Below, one piece after another: positions 11,550-11,864 of a DNA stretch of 11,864 bases. How positions within the stretch are numbered: position 1 is the first letter of the stretch; every line of letters starts with the position of its first letter. The position numbers were made by a program, and so were the translations under genes. Source of the stretch: a bacterium (GTDB taxonomy: Bacteria; Patescibacteriota; Microgenomatia; Levybacterales; UBA12049); the NCBI GenBank assembly GCA_021820025.1, contig JAKAEF010000019.1:1-11864 (forward strand), given 5' to 3'. The notes below the pieces were generated by a model, which was given only the letters and a program-made list of their open reading frames with translations, ran no database searches and had not been told where the DNA came from.

Positions 11550-11864
11550 TTATTTTAATAAAACGACAATATAAAGAAAGTAAGATAACAATAGTAAGAT
11601 TCCAATCCAACGAGGTACCTGTTTTCCTCTAAATATAAGAAATACCAAACAAAATATTAATGTAAAACCTAAAAAAGTATATAATGATAAACTATTATTA
11701 AAATGCCGTACGCCAAATAATCCCAAAATTCCAGCTCCAAAAAAAATATTAAAAATATTACTTCCAATAATATTTCCTAATACAATTTTTTCTTTATTTT
11801 TTGTTACATGATGAGTTAGAGCAGATATTGAAACAGCTAATTCAGGAAGAGATGTGCCAATTGC
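11550..11864 (-). CDS. Na+/Ca2+-exchanger (CaCA) family antiporter, N-terminus outside window
   Basis: The last 104 residues of the gene are visible; it runs off the right edge. AIGTSLPELAVSISAL (1-16) and VLGNIIGSNIFNI (28-40) are the second alpha-repeat of CaCA exchangers. Its GTSLPE acidic residue and GNIIGSNIFN asparagines line the ion site. Two hydrophobic helices follow (about 58-78 and 85-103), as at the C-terminus of YrbG-type bacterial exchangers. The family moves Ca2+ out against Na+ or H+. The first alpha-repeat and the start lie beyond the window, so size and ion choice cannot be judged. It is convergent with the 49-residue protein gene; no terminator is visible in the gap. Confidence 0.92.
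   Translation of the reverse strand, partial: AIGTSLPELAVSISALTHHVTKNKEKIVLGNIIGSNIFNIFFGAGILGLFGVRHFNNSLSLYTFLGFTLIFCLVFLIFRGKQVPRWIGILLLLSYFLYIVVLLK

Overview
The window is AT-rich, densely packed bacterial DNA read with the standard genetic code: TAA, TAG and TGA all end genes, and no reading frame needs TGA as sense. Small genes, a secreted DUF5667 protein, membrane-anchored proteins with Thr/Pro/Ser-rich linkers, and almost no Shine-Dalgarno (SD) sequences together suggest a Candidate Phyla Radiation (Patescibacteria) genome, perhaps Microgenomates-like. That placement is an inference from gene content; there is no rRNA or ribosomal protein gene to anchor it. No tRNA, CRISPR array, insertion sequence or phage module was found. 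No gene-free stretch exceeds about 165 bases.

Layout. (1) 1-2319, lipid and phosphatase genes: a diacylglycerol-kinase-like gene (cut by the window edge) lies behind a PHP-domain phosphoesterase gene with an ATGA overlap. Divergent from these is a CDP-alcohol phosphatidyltransferase that resembles phosphatidylinositol-phosphate synthases, and it ends tail-to-tail, by overlap, against a HAD phosphatase. (2) 2323-4728: lon, which runs on into the HAD gene after 3 bases. (3) 4729-4890: a divergent promoter region with two mirrored TTGACA boxes and a CIRCE-like inverted repeat over the lon promoter. (4) 4891-7300: a soluble protein made of PRC-barrel, MgtE_N and CBS-pair domains, overlapping by 14 bases an NRAMP-superfamily transporter with non-classical metal-site motifs. 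This looks like a split sensor/transporter unit, probably for Mg2+. (5) 7307-7639: pterin-4a-carbinolamine dehydratase. (6) 7684-11277: an envelope-rich block on the minus strand, holding a three-repeat anchored surface protein, a DUF5667 secreted protein, a RecB/Cas4-like PD-(D/E)XK nuclease and an anchored ten-cysteine protein. (7) 11372-11864: a 49-residue basic protein and the C-terminal end of a Na+/Ca2+-exchanger-family (CaCA) antiporter.

The most interesting overall signal is in gene expression. Genes that head transcripts repeatedly have a -10-like box 5-11 bases before the start codon. In three cases there is a perfect TTGACA at 17-18 bases further upstream. The RNA would then begin at, or a few bases before, the start codon (leaderless). 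Downstream genes instead overlap or nearly abut the gene before them. Convergent gene ends overlap or sit within 28 bases of each other with no recognisable terminator.
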